A stretch of 64,000 nt of DNA from Lachnospiraceae bacterium AC3007 (GCA_000621405.1 KK211272.1:120155-184154); one strand, 5' to 3'; counted from the stretch's first letter, positions 10,347 through 20,698 are shown. Numbers and translations are program-made. Notes: a model not told the origin generated them from the sequence alone.

Positions 10347-11512
10347 CAGCGCTTAAGTCTGTCGGCAGGAATAGTATGAACCTGCATCCCGTTGATAACT
10401 ACACGGTCGTCTACCGCAATGACAAGGCATTCTCTCCCGTCTATGAGCCTGGTCTCTATGAGATCTGATCTCTCAGGATTAACCTTTATTACTACATCCG
10501 GAGTTCTTATATCTATCTTTTTTATTCCGCTCAGATTGCTCGCATGTATGACAGGCGCAGCCTCCTCGTCCTCGGACACAGAGTTCGCAGCTTCATCGTA
10601 CTTCCAGTCAAAATCCTCCATTATCTCATTATCCACACCGCTTTTTTCGAAAATCCTGCGGATCTCACTTTTGTCCATGAGATAAGGCTCGGGATCATCC
10701 GAGTGATCGTTGATCATTATCCGGACATTGTCATTGATCGCCATCACATCATCCAGAGTGATGTCATCACCAAGAGTCTGCCTTACAACCGTATTGAAAA
10801 GATCAGCCTGATCGCCGGCGCTTAAAGGCGGATCCGTGCCAAGAACGTGATCAATGAATCCTTCCTGCATCTCCTCGCTTTTCTTTGTATAGTATAAGAG
10901 CGAGTGGATATCGGCTGTCCTGTCATTAAATGCCGGGAATAAAAAGCCGTGAGCAGGATCCGACACTATCCAGTCTCTTATCTTCTCGGATATCCTGTTC
11001 TCATCGGGATCATATGATAATGTACCCTTTTCAAGCTTAACAGGACATATCGCACAGAGAATATGATCATATACAGAATCGGATGCATCTTCATTCAATA
11101 TGCCGTCACTCGTGATGCCCGGGACATCGTATACAGCATGTATCAGGATGATAAAGTATTTTTCCACCGTATCATATCCCTCTATCACAAGATCATAGAA
11201 TCTGTTCACAAGTTCATCATCCGAAAGCGCAGAATCTCTCAGAGCAAGAAGTTTTTTCTGCCTCCCTCCGTCTGCTTCCTCGGCAAGCGGGAATTCCATG
11301 TCGATAAGATTCTTACCCAATGTCCCTGATAAAGTCTTTTTGAAAAACTCCATGTATTTATGCTGTTCTTCATCGGGAAGGCTCATAAAAGCATCCTTGG
11401 ATACAGCCTGCTTCTCCTTCTCATTATTGACATAGCACCCGCATATACGGTCTATGGTGCATGCTTCAAGGGAGAAAGATCCCTTTATCTCCTTGATCTC
11501 TGAAACATTCAT
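10346..11512 (-). CDS. DUF4317 domain protein
   Basis: A 388-residue cytoplasmic protein. The N-terminus (EIKGSFSLEACTIDRICGCYV, then FMSLPDEEQHKYMEFFKKTL and LIDMEFPL) matches what I remember of DUF4317, a family of unknown function mainly in Lachnospiraceae and related Clostridia. A C-terminal part after about residue 310 carries a short beta-rich unit (VVIKVNPERSDLIETRLIDGREC). There is no signal peptide or membrane segment. It follows the DUF1846 gene by 14 bases and overlaps the next small gene by one base. No biochemical role can be given. Confidence 0.8.
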   Translation of the reverse strand: MNVSEIKEIKGSFSLEACTIDRICGCYVNNEKEKQAVSKDAFMSLPDEEQHKYMEFFKKTLSGTLGKNLIDMEFPLAEEADGGRQKKLLALRDSALSDDELVNRFYDLVIEGYDTVEKYFIILIHAVYDVPGITSDGILNEDASDSVYDHILCAICPVKLEKGTLSYDPDENRISEKIRDWIVSDPAHGFLFPAFNDRTADIHSLLYYTKKSEEMQEGFIDHVLGTDPPLSAGDQADLFNTVVRQTLGDDITLDDVMAINDNVRIMINDHSDDPEPYLMDKSEIRRIFEKSGVDNEIMEDFDWKYDEAANSVSEDEEAAPVIHASNLSGIKKIDIRTPDVVIKVNPERSDLIETRLIDGRECLVIAVDDRVVINGMQVHTIPADRLKR

Positions 11513-11526
11513 TTTATTTTACCTTT

Positions 11527-13056
11527 CTAATTCCTGGGAACGGGAGTATCGGATTCGGCCGGAGGAGCCGAATTGCTCCTGTGGCTTCCGGGAAGAACGG
11601 GATCACATGTGAGTCTGATACCCAGTCTTCTGAACACAGATTCGTCTACGCTTGAGAGCATGACGGTAGAATGAGCTTCGCAATCCCTCATGAAAGGGAG
11701 CTGCTCAAGTGTAAGGCGTGCATTGGGGTCCGTAGCCGCAGATACTGAAAGAGCAATGAGCATCTCATCTGTATGCAGTCTTGGATTATGCGCGCCAAGA
11801 TACTGAGTCTTAAGAGTCTGTATAGGCTCAAGAGATTCTCTTGATATAAGATGAACCGGATGTGCTATACCGGCATTAAGCTTCAATGAATTAATAAGAC
11901 AGGAGGCAACAGCGCCAAGCAGATCGTTGGTCCTTCCGGTCATTACCCTTCCGTCCCGAAGTTCTATTGCAGCACACGGCGTACCGGTCTGTTCCATCCT
12001 CTCTCTGGCATATGTGACTACTTTCCTTTCTTCTACCGTTACATCAGCCTGTTTCATGACAAGTTCAAGCTTCCTGACTACTTCCGGAGTCACATTGCCG
12101 AGTTTCAGATCGCAGGCGCCACGGAAATATCGCCTGATTATCTCCTGTCTGGAAGCTTCCTGACAGACATCATCGTCTATAATGCAGTTCCCCGCCATAT
12201 TGACGCCCATGTCTGTAGGCGACTTATAAGGGCAATCTCCGAGGATCTCCTCAAACATTGCCTTGAGCACAGGGAATATCTCAATGTCACGGTTATAATT
12301 AACGGTTGTCTCGCCGTAAGCCTCAAGATGGAACGGATCTATCATGTTCACATCATTAAGATCAGCCGTAGCGGCCTCATAAGCAAGATTGACCGGATGC
12401 TTCAAAGGAAGATTCCATATCGGAAATGTCTCGAATTTCGCATATCCGGCAGTAATGCCTCTCTTATGCTCATGATAGATCTGTGAAAGGCATGTAGCCA
12501 TCTTGCCTGAACCAGGACCCGGGGCGGTCACAACGACCAGCGGCCTTGTGGTATGTACATATTCATTCCTGCCATAACCGTCATCAGATACTATCTTCTC
12601 TACATCTCCGGGATAGCCTTCTATGACATAATGAAGGTAACTGTTGATATTATGTGTCTCGAGCTTCTGTCTGAATTTGTCGGCAGCTGCCTGACCGGTA
12701 TATTTCGTTATGACGACAGAAGACACATAGAAATCCATGTCCCGAAAACTGTCTACAAGACGAAGCACATCACTGTCGTATGTGATGCCGAGATCTCCTC
12801 TGGTCTTATTCTGTTCTATTGCATCTGCTGAGATTACTATGACTATCTCTGCCTGATCCTTAAGATTTGAAAGCATTTTGAGCTTTGAATCAGGCTCAAA
12901 GCCCGGGAGGACTCTTGACGCATGATAATCGTCAAAGAGCTTCCCCCCGAACTCAAGATAAAGTTTGTCGAATTTTTCTATTCTTTCTCTGATATGAGCC
13001 GACTGTATCTGCTCATATTTTTCATTATCAAAACCTGTCTTAACGCCTGTCCCCAT
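11527..13056 (-). CDS. DUF1846 domain protein
   Basis: This 509-residue cytoplasmic protein starts near MGTGVKTGFDNEKYEQIQSAH and matches the DUF1846 family, widespread in Firmicutes and Actinobacteria. The central segment VVVTAPGPGSGKMATCLSQIYHE resembles a P-loop-like nucleotide-binding motif and is typical of the family. The DUF1846 fold is known to resemble nucleotide-utilising enzymes, but its reaction is not established as far as I know. It follows the chemoreceptor stop by 19 bases and precedes DUF4317 by 14, suggesting one operon. The start lacks a strong ribosome site, so translation may depend on coupling. Confidence 0.88.
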   Translation of the reverse strand: MGTGVKTGFDNEKYEQIQSAHIRERIEKFDKLYLEFGGKLFDDYHASRVLPGFEPDSKLKMLSNLKDQAEIVIVISADAIEQNKTRGDLGITYDSDVLRLVDSFRDMDFYVSSVVITKYTGQAAADKFRQKLETHNINSYLHYVIEGYPGDVEKIVSDDGYGRNEYVHTTRPLVVVTAPGPGSGKMATCLSQIYHEHKRGITAGYAKFETFPIWNLPLKHPVNLAYEAATADLNDVNMIDPFHLEAYGETTVNYNRDIEIFPVLKAMFEEILGDCPYKSPTDMGVNMAGNCIIDDDVCQEASRQEIIRRYFRGACDLKLGNVTPEVVRKLELVMKQADVTVEERKVVTYARERMEQTGTPCAAIELRDGRVMTGRTNDLLGAVASCLINSLKLNAGIAHPVHLISRESLEPIQTLKTQYLGAHNPRLHTDEMLIALSVSAATDPNARLTLEQLPFMRDCEAHSTVMLSSVDESVFRRLGIRLTCDPVLPGSHRSNSAPPAESDTPVPRN

Positions 13057-13075
13057 TTAAGCTGCTTCTGTCTTA

Positions 13076-14740
13076 TCAAGCCTGAATCTTAAATGCGGAT
13101 ACTGCCTTTGAAAGCGTCTCAGTAACTTCGAGAGTCTTGTCGGCCTCTTCCTTGATGGTCTGGATAGTAGCACCGATCTCCTCCATGGAAGCATTGGTCT
13201 CCTGGCAGGAGGCAGCATTCTCTTCGGATATGGATGAAAGAGCACTGACATCGTCAAGCACCTGAGCCTTCGCAGCATCGAGCTCCTGAGTCTTCTCTGC
13301 GATGGTCTGGATAGCGTTGACAGTGCCGCCGACCTTCTCATTGACAACAGTGAAGCTGTCGGAAACCTGAGTGAGCACGGTACCTTCGTTATTGACTGCC
13401 TCTGAGATCTGTCCTGCGTATTCGACGTTCTTATCGGAAGTAGCGATGATCTCGTCGACGATAGCCTTGATCTCCTTGGAAGACTGATCAGACTGTGAAG
13501 CAAGGGATGATATCTCACCTGCGACGACCGCGAATCCCTTACCTGCCTCACCGGCTCTTGCAGCCTCTATCGAAGCATTGAGTGAAAGGAGGTTGGTCTG
13601 TGAAGCGATACTCTCTATAACAGATGCAGCCTCAGCGATCTTCTTAACAGCCTCAGACGAAGAATTGATACCTTCAACGACTGATTTGGATACCTGGATC
13701 GTATCCGTATTAGCCTTCATGAGCTCATCAAGAGCAGCCTGTGCTGTCTGATTCTCGCTCTCGACTTCCTTGGCATATGTGGTAGCCTCATCTGCAAGGC
13801 CCTTGATATTATCGATATCATCACCGATCTGGATCATATTGACCTGAGTGTTCTGCACGGACTCTGCCATATCCATGGATCCCTTTGAAAGATCATCAAC
13901 GGCCTGTACGACACCCTCTGTAGCGGAATTAACAGTCGTAACACCTTCCTGAACATCATCCATATCCTTATGGAGCTGCTCAACATTGCCGAATATACCG
14001 GAAACAATGGTATGAAGCTGCTTACGCACCGAGATGGTATCTTCTGCGATAGCATGGATCTCGGCTATACCGGATGACGGACGGACCTCACTGGTAAGAT
14101 CGCCATCAGACAGTTTCTTGAGCTCTCCGACAACAACTACAAGTGATGAAACTATCCTTCTTGAAAGGAGAACTATCACAACACCGAAGATGATGAACAG
14201 AACTATCAATGTTATCACCATCTTTAATACGGCACCTCTGATAGTTGACTTGACCTTTGCCTCAGATTCGCCTGCCCAGGTCGAACCGATGACCTGCTTA
14301 TTACCATCATAAAGGGGAACATAGCAAACGTAGAAATCACTTCCGCCTACGTTAACGCCGTCAGCAAGAACGGTCTCACCCTTCTTGACCCTCTCCCAGA
14401 TAGCGGCATCCATCTGCGTATTCTCATTCCTCTGACCGTCAGCCTTGATGACGGATGTAACGAAACGAGTATCTCCCATAAAGAGGGTAAGCTCAATTCC
14501 GTCACTCTTCAAGGAATCGCAGTATTCGTGATCATAAGTAGGTTCACCTGCATTGATGATATCCCACTCATAATACTGTCTCATCCCTTCTGAAGCGACC
14601 TTGAGTTTGTTATAGACATCCTCTTCCATGGTGCCAGAGATCTCGACAGAGCTGATGACCGTAAGAATTACGCCGGCAAGAATAAGCGGCACAAATCCGA
14701 TCAAGAGCAACGTCAGTGTCATGTTAATTCCCTTTTTCAT
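13076..14740 (-). CDS. Methyl-accepting chemotaxis protein with single-Cache sensor
   Basis: A 554-residue chemoreceptor. I set the start at ATG 14740 ([13 protein letters not shown]), which has a GGAGAGGAG ribosome site 5-6 bases upstream; the 66-base upstream extension has no such support. TM1 is at about 7-28. The extracellular single-Cache-like domain (about 30-180) contains [23 protein letters not shown], typical of sCache_3. TM2 follows at about 190-212, then HAMP, then the signalling domain with [20 protein letters not shown]. It is first in a probable operon with DUF1846, DUF4317, a small gene and the giant kinase, downstream of the promoter at 14919-14948. The ligand is unknown. Confidence 0.92.
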   Translation of the reverse strand: MKKGINMTLTLLLIGFVPLILAGVILTVISSVEISGTMEEDVYNKLKVASEGMRQYYEWDIINAGEPTYDHEYCDSLKSDGIELTLFMGDTRFVTSVIKADGQRNENTQMDAAIWERVKKGETVLADGVNVGGSDFYVCYVPLYDGNKQVIGSTWAGESEAKVKSTIRGAVLKMVITLIVLFIIFGVVIVLLSRRIVSSLVVVVGELKKLSDGDLTSEVRPSSGIAEIHAIAEDTISVRKQLHTIVSGIFGNVEQLHKDMDDVQEGVTTVNSATEGVVQAVDDLSKGSMDMAESVQNTQVNMIQIGDDIDNIKGLADEATTYAKEVESENQTAQAALDELMKANTDTIQVSKSVVEGINSSSEAVKKIAEAASVIESIASQTNLLSLNASIEAARAGEAGKGFAVVAGEISSLASQSDQSSKEIKAIVDEIIATSDKNVEYAGQISEAVNNEGTVLTQVSDSFTVVNEKVGGTVNAIQTIAEKTQELDAAKAQVLDDVSALSSISEENAASCQETNASMEEIGATIQTIKEEADKTLEVTETLSKAVSAFKIQA

Positions 14741-14855
14741 TGCTTTACTCCTCTCCCCGGACTCCGACGTACCGGGTAATATTGTTTGATACTGAACGTA
14801 CGGCATCTGTAAAGCGATAAATCAAAAACATCCAAAAACAACAAAATAATGAATG

Positions 14856-14894
14856 TTACCAGGATATTTTACAGAATTTACGCGATAAAATCAA
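14856..14894 (-). other. Possible 12-codon leader ORF upstream of a chemoreceptor
   Basis: The leader between the promoter and the chemoreceptor contains a perfect GGAGGAG (14898-14904) three bases before TTG (14894), which opens a 12-codon frame ending at TAA (14856-14858). The encoded peptide is short, basic and ends in KISW. The ribosome site is stronger than that of many real genes here, yet nothing else follows it. It may be a leader peptide or an accidental match; only the sequence pattern supports it. Confidence 0.25.
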
Positions 14895-14918
14895 TAACTC
14901 CTCCGTGCGACCTTCACA

Positions 14919-14948
14919 AGTATATCATACAAGATATGATGTTCACAA
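14919..14948 (-). promoter_or_regulatory. Candidate promoter of the chemoreceptor-DUF1846-DUF4317-kinase operon
   Basis: Minus-strand TTGTGA (14943-14948), an 18-base spacer and TATACT (14919-14924). An eight-base direct repeat, CTTGTGAA, occurs at the -35 element and again just after the -10 element, which could be an operator half-site pair. It occupies the 271-base gap 14741-15011, the longest in the window; the rest of the gap is AT-rich leader. Confidence 0.5.
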
Positions 14949-15011
14949 GTCATAAAATGCATTTTTTACCACTAAATATTGTGGTTCTTATCACTGCTCA
15001 GCAATGCAGAC

Positions 15012-16739
15012 TTATTTGAAGAAAGACATGTCCTCATTAAGCTTCCTTGCAAGATCGTTCAGTTTATCAGCAGAGCCAGCCAGAACATTGACCGTGGCAT
15101 TAAGCTCCTGCATCGAAGCTGATGTCTGCTGGGTCGCAGCTGCATTCTCCTCGGATATGGATGAAAGAGAGCCCATTGCATCCACAACCACATTCTTGGC
15201 CGACATGCAGTTGCCGGCATTGCTTGATATCGAGCCTACGCCGCTCACGGTCGTCTGTATATCGGCGATAAGGTTCTGTATGCTCTCCACTGTAGCCTTC
15301 AGCACCTCCTGCTGCTCCAGGGCGACCTTTTTAACCTGATCAGCCTTATTGGTAGCCTGCTCGGACTGTGCAAGAAGACTCGCCATCTCCTTGCGTATCT
15401 CTTCTGCGGTAGCATTGGAATCAGAGGCAAGACTTCCGATCTCCGTAGCGACAACGGCAAAGCCCCGTCCGGCATCCCCGGCTCTTGCGGCTTCGATAGA
15501 AGCATTAAGAGCAAGAAGATTGGTCTGTGACGCGATATTGGTGATCATATCAACCTTTTCGTTGACGGTATTGACAGCCATGCTGGTCGCATTGATCGCT
15601 TCGGTGATCTCTTCGACATTCCTGTTCATCTCCTCGGTCCGCTGCATGAGCCTGTCAAGCTCATCGGCCGAAGTCTGGCTGGAAGTATTCATCTCGCCGG
15701 CTGTATCCGCGAGCATGTCGGTATTCTTTGTAACGCCGGATACAGCATCGTCTATGTCATTAACGCTCTCATTCGCCTGCTGGATGCTGTCAGCCTGTTC
15801 CGTAGCGCCTTTTGCGATCTCCTGGATAGCATTTGATACATCATCCGCGGTCTGGCTTATCTGGCCGGCCGTATCGGCAAGATCGCTTGAAGAATCGCCC
15901 AGGGTCCTTGTGGTATCCTTCACACTAGAGATTATGCCTTTAAGCGTACCTATCACGCTGTTGGTATCCTTTATCATGCCGCCGATCTCGTCATCATAAT
16001 CAAGATACCTGTCGATCTCTTCAAATTCACCATTGGACAGCTTTGAAAGAGATCCGGATATGACCTTTGTACTGCCGAGGATATATCTCATCACGTATAC
16101 TGCCACAAAAACAATGAGCGCAATGACAATGATGAGTACCACAAAGAGAATGACCACCTTGTGTCTGATCTCAGCCTGCATCTTTGCATCCATGTATTCT
16201 GCATATTCCTCGACTATATCCTGAAATGATCCAAGATCCTCTCTTGCAGCCTGAAACGCAGCATACTGGTCTTCATACTCTCCTGTATGCTCATGCGGAT
16301 CGTAAGTGCTCTCCCAGACAGCGACAAGTTCTTTGGTCTCGGCAAGAAGAGCTGCGCAGGAATCAGTCTGTTCCTTGGCTCGGAATTCATTATTCAGATA
16401 CGGATCAGCCGAGATCTGTGATGTCAGCTTTTCGAGTCCGTCGTAAACCTGCTGTTTGTTTTCATCGTATATCTTCAGTTCGGCATTGGCATCTACGGAA
16501 TAGCCTCTCAGCTCCATAAGATAAGCCCTGTCGGAACCCAGCTGGGATTGATAGAAATCACGGTCTGTCGCGAGCACTGTATCTATGATGCCGTTAAGCT
16601 CATCATAATAGATCTGCTTTGCTTCGTTAACGGCAGATATCTCGCTGACTCCGGAAAAAATGCCCAGGAAAATGGAGAGGATGATGAGCGGAACTGTCAT
16701 TATCGCAAGTTTGATGAGTACGCTTTGTTTTTTTAACAT
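15012..16739 (-). CDS. Methyl-accepting chemotaxis protein with helical-bundle sensor
   Basis: A 575-residue chemoreceptor. I chose ATG 16739 ([14 protein letters not shown]) because it follows a GGGGGATC ribosome site; the longer frame reaching 16886 runs into the upstream permease gene. TM1 is at about 9-28. The extracellular part (about 30-190) is almost wholly helical and charged, fitting a four-helix-bundle receptor rather than Cache. TM2 is at about 193-218, then HAMP and the signalling domain with [23 protein letters not shown]. The C-terminus ends FFK, similar to the receptor at 4188, suggesting paralogy. It stands 88 bases after the ABC permease gene. Confidence 0.92.
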   Translation of the reverse strand: MLKKQSVLIKLAIMTVPLIILSIFLGIFSGVSEISAVNEAKQIYYDELNGIIDTVLATDRDFYQSQLGSDRAYLMELRGYSVDANAELKIYDENKQQVYDGLEKLTSQISADPYLNNEFRAKEQTDSCAALLAETKELVAVWESTYDPHEHTGEYEDQYAAFQAAREDLGSFQDIVEEYAEYMDAKMQAEIRHKVVILFVVLIIVIALIVFVAVYVMRYILGSTKVISGSLSKLSNGEFEEIDRYLDYDDEIGGMIKDTNSVIGTLKGIISSVKDTTRTLGDSSSDLADTAGQISQTADDVSNAIQEIAKGATEQADSIQQANESVNDIDDAVSGVTKNTDMLADTAGEMNTSSQTSADELDRLMQRTEEMNRNVEEITEAINATSMAVNTVNEKVDMITNIASQTNLLALNASIEAARAGDAGRGFAVVATEIGSLASDSNATAEEIRKEMASLLAQSEQATNKADQVKKVALEQQEVLKATVESIQNLIADIQTTVSGVGSISSNAGNCMSAKNVVVDAMGSLSSISEENAAATQQTSASMQELNATVNVLAGSADKLNDLARKLNEDMSFFK

Positions 16740-16827
16740 GATGATCCCCCTGTAAAAAAAAAGAAAAACCGGTACAAAAAAATATGGACCAGTTAATGAT
16801 AACATATTTATAAAAAGGTGTGTAGAT

Positions 16828-18246
16828 TCAGTTGTTGCGGATAGCCTCAAGAGCAGAAAGGGACATGGCTCTCCTGCTCGGAGCAAATCCTGCTGCCATG
16901 GATACTATGATGGCAAAGATCACGGCCGACGGATACATCCAAAAAGGAATGACTGATGTATCGGCCCCGGTTATCTTATTTATTATGATACAGACGACGA
17001 ACGAGAGGATAAGTCCCGTGATACCGCCAAAGGCCCCGATGATCCCGGCTTCTATGAGAAACATCTGCTGGATATCGCGAAGACCGCAGCCTATGACCTT
17101 CATTATACCGATCTCCTTGGTGCGCTCAAATATCGACATCATCATCGTGTTGGCAATTCCGATAGCAGCCACAAGAAGGGATACCGCGCCTATTCCCCCG
17201 AGCATCGCTCTGATACTCTGGGTCTGCTGCTTCGTCTGCTCTATCCATTCGGAATTACTGCTCGTCTGATAGCCGAGATCTCCTATTGCCTGCTGTACTT
17301 CGGCAACATTTTCGACATCATCCACTATGACATTGAGGCTTGAATAGAACAGTTCATTATATGGCTTGCCGTTCTTTTTTGCCGGCTGTCCCGGGATCAC
17401 CTTGTTTTTGAATATCTTCTTATAAAGCTTTTCAAGGGCTTCAATATCGCAGTATGTGTCCCAGGAGTATTCATTGTAATCATCAAGTCCCCCTTCGAGC
17501 ACACCTGCTGTCTTGATCATATATTTCTTAGGTATGACGGGGGCGGAGGTTTCGCCGCTGTTTGCCGAAGTGTCGCCACCTTCCTGCGCATTTCCCATAT
17601 TCTGAGTCTGAGACCTGCCAGCCTGCTGCGCATTATAGGCATCCACATCAAATATGGTAAATATCGTGGAATTCATAAGATCCACGTTCGGAAGCTTTCC
17701 TGTCTCCCAGTATACATTCTGATCTCTGGAATCCAGAAAATCCTCAAGGACCATATTCCCGAATACAAACTGCAGCTCGTCACCCTTTTGGGGCCACTCA
17801 CCTTCGGCAAATCCCCAGTTCATATCTCTTAATACTTCTATGGGCATGGCTTTTCCGGAATAAAGGCTCATATGATATGCGCCCGAGATCAGGACAGCCT
17901 GAAACTGCAATACGGGATAGACAGATTCGACATGAGCTATATTGCTTATCTTATCTATAGTGGAATCAGAGAGCTTGCTGTCAGTGGGATCGGTGGAAGA
18001 AACGGCTACAGCGCCTCCTTCAATATCCATTGTCTGTGAGCCATTGCCTTCGGTAACGGATACCGTCCTTAAGCCGCCGTACTTTTCTATCATCTCCATG
18101 CTCTCACGGTTCAATCCCTCCGCAAGGGCCATCATTATGACTATAGAGGCGACACCGATCATGACACCCAGAATGGTAAGTATGGTCCTGAGTTTTCTCT
18201 TTAAGAGAGAACTGCATGCCATGAGCAGCTTATCGGAAAATCTCAT
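16828..18246 (-). CDS. ABC transporter permease, MacB/FtsX type
   Basis: A 472-residue permease with the MacB-like plan. TM1 (about 20-42) follows a short cytoplasmic helix ([22 protein letters not shown], typical of the family). A large extracytoplasmic domain (about 45-345) comes next, then three C-terminal TM helices forming the FtsX domain (about 350-465). It ends with [16 protein letters not shown], the standard coupling end. The ectodomain has an inserted glycine/serine/glutamine-rich linker at about 200-235. Its ATG overlaps the preceding stop by one base (TGATG). It works with the ATPase at 19942 and the anchored protein at 18246. MacB-type systems move no substrate through the membrane themselves but drive extracytoplasmic work; the substrate is unknown. 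Confidence 0.88.
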   Translation of the reverse strand: MRFSDKLLMACSSLLKRKLRTILTILGVMIGVASIVIMMALAEGLNRESMEMIEKYGGLRTVSVTEGNGSQTMDIEGGAVAVSSTDPTDSKLSDSTIDKISNIAHVESVYPVLQFQAVLISGAYHMSLYSGKAMPIEVLRDMNWGFAEGEWPQKGDELQFVFGNMVLEDFLDSRDQNVYWETGKLPNVDLMNSTIFTIFDVDAYNAQQAGRSQTQNMGNAQEGGDTSANSGETSAPVIPKKYMIKTAGVLEGGLDDYNEYSWDTYCDIEALEKLYKKIFKNKVIPGQPAKKNGKPYNELFYSSLNVIVDDVENVAEVQQAIGDLGYQTSSNSEWIEQTKQQTQSIRAMLGGIGAVSLLVAAIGIANTMMMSIFERTKEIGIMKVIGCGLRDIQQMFLIEAGIIGAFGGITGLILSFVVCIIINKITGADTSVIPFWMYPSAVIFAIIVSMAAGFAPSRRAMSLSALEAIRNN

Positions 18247-19913
18247 CAGTTACTGTCCTTGTTATTGTCTGATGTATCGTAAGTATCCTTCATCAAAGGC
18301 TGTGAAGTCGGGATATCATAGATGGTAGCGGCAAGTTCCTCTTCTTCCCTGCGTTTTTTCTGCGTCCTTATCGCCTGGATGCCGGCTATGATACCTACTA
18401 TCACAAGAATGGCCCCGACTGCGACAAGCGCGATCTGCCAGGGTTTTAGCGAAGGAGTCTCGACTTCTTCAGACTCTTCTTCAAAAGGATCGAAGTCTTC
18501 CGCCACACTCTGCTGGACCGTAAGATCAACATAGCGTGTCTCTTTGGTCACACCGCCCGTCTCATCTTCATAAGAGATGACTATCGGGATCTTTGAGTTT
18601 TCGTTCTGGGAATATTCAGCGCCTGCCAGCATGACATCCACATTCCCGGTGGATCCGGGAGAAAGATTGCCGACATAGGCAAGAGCCGGCTGAACAGTTT
18701 TGTCGTCCACTGTCACCTGAACATTATAAAGAGTCGTCTTTCCGGTATTATATATTGAAAAGATAAGATTGGTCTGCTCTCCCACATCGATAAGGGAAGG
18801 TTCGCATGCAGGAGTGGACATATCAAACTTGGATACCTGCTTAACGGGGATCGAGACACTGCCCTTCCCGTCATAGGCATTAGCCCGCTCATCCTCATAT
18901 TTCATATCTATAGTCATCACATAAGGCTTCTGCTCGAGTCCGGCCTTTGCTTCAAAATCCATGGTCAGGTCGACTTCTCCGCCCGGAGATATGCTGTCCA
19001 CATAGAAAGAATTCGACCCGGATGTGGGAAGGAAGGCAGCGTAGCTTGCCTGAGTCTGGGATCCTTCCACTGTGGCAGTCAGATCGAGCTGGATATTCTT
19101 TACAGTAGTCTCATCGGATGTATTCTCTATGGAAAGATGGAGCGTGAACTGCTCGCCGGAAAATACATCCTTGGGATCAGTTGTGAATCCTGTAACGATA
19201 AGCCTCGGCGTAGAAAGCTTTTTGTCACCGTCTCCGTCCACCGTTCCGTTTTCCGGAAGTCCTGTTGCATGGACATACACGGATATCACGGTAGTATCCA
19301 CTGCGCAGGTGGGATCCGTATAGGTAATGTCAAAATCCAGCTTATAGTATCCGGACTTAACGTTCTCTCTGGTCTTAAACAGCCACACACAGTTGTGTAT
19401 TCTCTTATTGTAATCAGGCTCTGCATCTTCGCCGACCAGGACATCGACCTTTTCGGTATATCCGGTATTGGTGATCTCAAACGGGAAATCATCGGTCTTG
19501 GCGCCGAGACGCGGCGTCACGATCACGTCGGTGATATTGTATTTGAACATATTCACTATAGGAAGCACCACCATGCACTCCTGGTCGTGCACAGCCTCGG
19601 GAGTAACCCATGTATTGCCGGGCATCAGAAAAGGATTGGTCGTAGTGGCCTCGCTGTATCTCTCGCCTTCGGGTGCAGGATCACCTTCGTGTCCGCCCTC
19701 ATTGTAGGTAGTGGAGGGATTGGCAGTCGAAGCTCCGGAACTGCCGGTATAGGAATCATGCGTGGGGCTGGTGATGGATGTGTCGGACGAAGCATATATC
19801 GTCACAGGCGTCATGAACAAAACGCAGGACAGAACAAGGAAAGCAAAAAGCTTTGATCCGGTCTGTACAGAACATTTTATTTTTTCATGCTCAGTGTCAT
19901 TATAGAAAAACAT
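18246..19913 (-). CDS. Secreted, C-terminally anchored beta-sandwich (CARDB-like) protein of an ABC system
   Basis: A 555-residue protein. After a charged N-terminal stretch, a hydrophobic segment at about 23-42 ends in ASS, read as a signal peptide. A Ser/Thr-rich linker (about 45-95) precedes at least three beta-sandwich modules. The latter two carry the pattern 'P..V..GEQ..L...I.NT...T..NV.V', typical of CARDB or COG1361 S-layer-like domains. A single TM helix at about 495-518 (WQIALVAVGAILVIVGIIAG) is followed by KKRREEE and a short cytoplasmic tail. It lies between the ATPase and permease genes, the place taken by the MacA adaptor in Gram-negatives. I infer that it is the extracytoplasmic partner of the transporter; it has no MacA homology. 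Confidence 0.75.
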   Translation of the reverse strand: MFFYNDTEHEKIKCSVQTGSKLFAFLVLSCVLFMTPVTIYASSDTSITSPTHDSYTGSSGASTANPSTTYNEGGHEGDPAPEGERYSEATTTNPFLMPGNTWVTPEAVHDQECMVVLPIVNMFKYNITDVIVTPRLGAKTDDFPFEITNTGYTEKVDVLVGEDAEPDYNKRIHNCVWLFKTRENVKSGYYKLDFDITYTDPTCAVDTTVISVYVHATGLPENGTVDGDGDKKLSTPRLIVTGFTTDPKDVFSGEQFTLHLSIENTSDETTVKNIQLDLTATVEGSQTQASYAAFLPTSGSNSFYVDSISPGGEVDLTMDFEAKAGLEQKPYVMTIDMKYEDERANAYDGKGSVSIPVKQVSKFDMSTPACEPSLIDVGEQTNLIFSIYNTGKTTLYNVQVTVDDKTVQPALAYVGNLSPGSTGNVDVMLAGAEYSQNENSKIPIVISYEDETGGVTKETRYVDLTVQQSVAEDFDPFEEESEEVETPSLKPWQIALVAVGAILVIVGIIAGIQAIRTQKKRREEEELAATIYDIPTSQPLMKDTYDTSDNNKDSN

Positions 19914-19941
19914 GAGAATCCTTTATATCATCCTCCTGCTG

Positions 19942-20625
19942 TCAGTCTTCCAAAACGATCTCGCCGTCCAGAATGTGCACTCTTCTGTCGGCATATGAGG
20001 CAAGATGCTTATCATGCGTTACCATGACGAGAGTATTACCTTCGTTATGAACTACATCCTGAAGTATATGCAGCACTTCTATCGTCGTCTTGGTATCGAG
20101 ATTGCCTGTCGGCTCATCGGCAAATATTATCTTCGGCTTAACTACCAGCGCTCTTGCGATACCGACTCTCTGCTGCTGTCCTCCGCTCATCTCGGTGGGC
20201 TTATGCTTCATATATTTCTCAAGCCCCATCTTCTTGAGCAGCTCTATGGCTGCCCTGGTCCTGACCGGTCTGCTCACTCCCTTGAAAGAAAGCGGGAGCG
20301 CGACATTCTCGATCGCATCAAGCTGGGACAACAGGTCATATGCCTGAAATATGAAGCCAACATTCTCACGTCTGAATCTAACAAGTTCGCCTTCGGACAG
20401 CTTTTCGATATGTTTTCCCGCTATCACTATCTCGCCCTTTGTGGGACGGTCGAGTCCGGCGAGCATATTTAACAGGGTGGACTTGCCGGAACCGGATGTG
20501 CCGACTATCGCCACAAACTCTCCGGCCCCTATCTCCAGGCTTACACCGTTAAGAGCTATCACACGCTCTTCTCCAAGCTTGAATATCTTATATACGCTTT
20601 TTGCTGAGATCACGCTTTGGCTCAC
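19942..20625 (-). CDS. ABC transporter ATP-binding protein, MacB/LolD type
   Basis: A 227-residue ATPase with Walker A GTSGSGKS (about residue 42), Q-loop FIFQAYDLL, signature MSGGQQQRVGIARAL, Walker B IIFADEPTGNLD and the H-loop VTHD. All catalytic residues are present. The YDLLSQLDAIENVALPL and GLEKYMKHKPTEMSGGQ segments mark the LolD/MacB subfamily. The start is GTG at 20625; an AAGGAG lies 14 bases upstream, rather far, so the start is slightly uncertain. It is first in a three-gene operon with the anchored CARDB-like protein and the FtsX-type permease, expressed from the promoter at 20664-20692. Confidence 0.92.
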   Translation of the reverse strand: MSQSVISAKSVYKIFKLGEERVIALNGVSLEIGAGEFVAIVGTSGSGKSTLLNMLAGLDRPTKGEIVIAGKHIEKLSEGELVRFRRENVGFIFQAYDLLSQLDAIENVALPLSFKGVSRPVRTRAAIELLKKMGLEKYMKHKPTEMSGGQQQRVGIARALVVKPKIIFADEPTGNLDTKTTIEVLHILQDVVHNEGNTLVMVTHDKHLASYADRRVHILDGEIVLED

Positions 20626-20663
20626 GACAAATGATCAGGCTCCTTAAAAAGTCTGCGGTGTAT

Positions 20664-20692
20664 ATAATACTCTATTATGTTAACTCTTTCAA
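20664..20692 (-). promoter_or_regulatory. Promoter of the ABC operon
   Basis: Minus-strand TTGAAA (20687-20692), a 17-base spacer and TATTAT (20664-20669), the same two hexamers and spacing as the gap promoter at 42057-42085. It sits directly after the stop of the receiver protein gene, so the ABC operon is transcribed independently. Confidence 0.7.
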
Positions 20693-20698
20693 GGATTT

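Noticed and set aside
14950-15011. Terminator ACCAC-loop-GTGGT after the chemoreceptor at 15012
   Set aside because: The stem is only five base pairs and is followed by an A-run, not a T-run, on the transcribed strand.
15349-15999. Plus-strand frame of 216 residues
   Set aside because: Antisense of the chemoreceptor signalling domain; its Ala/Ser-rich composition comes from the heptad codons on the other strand.
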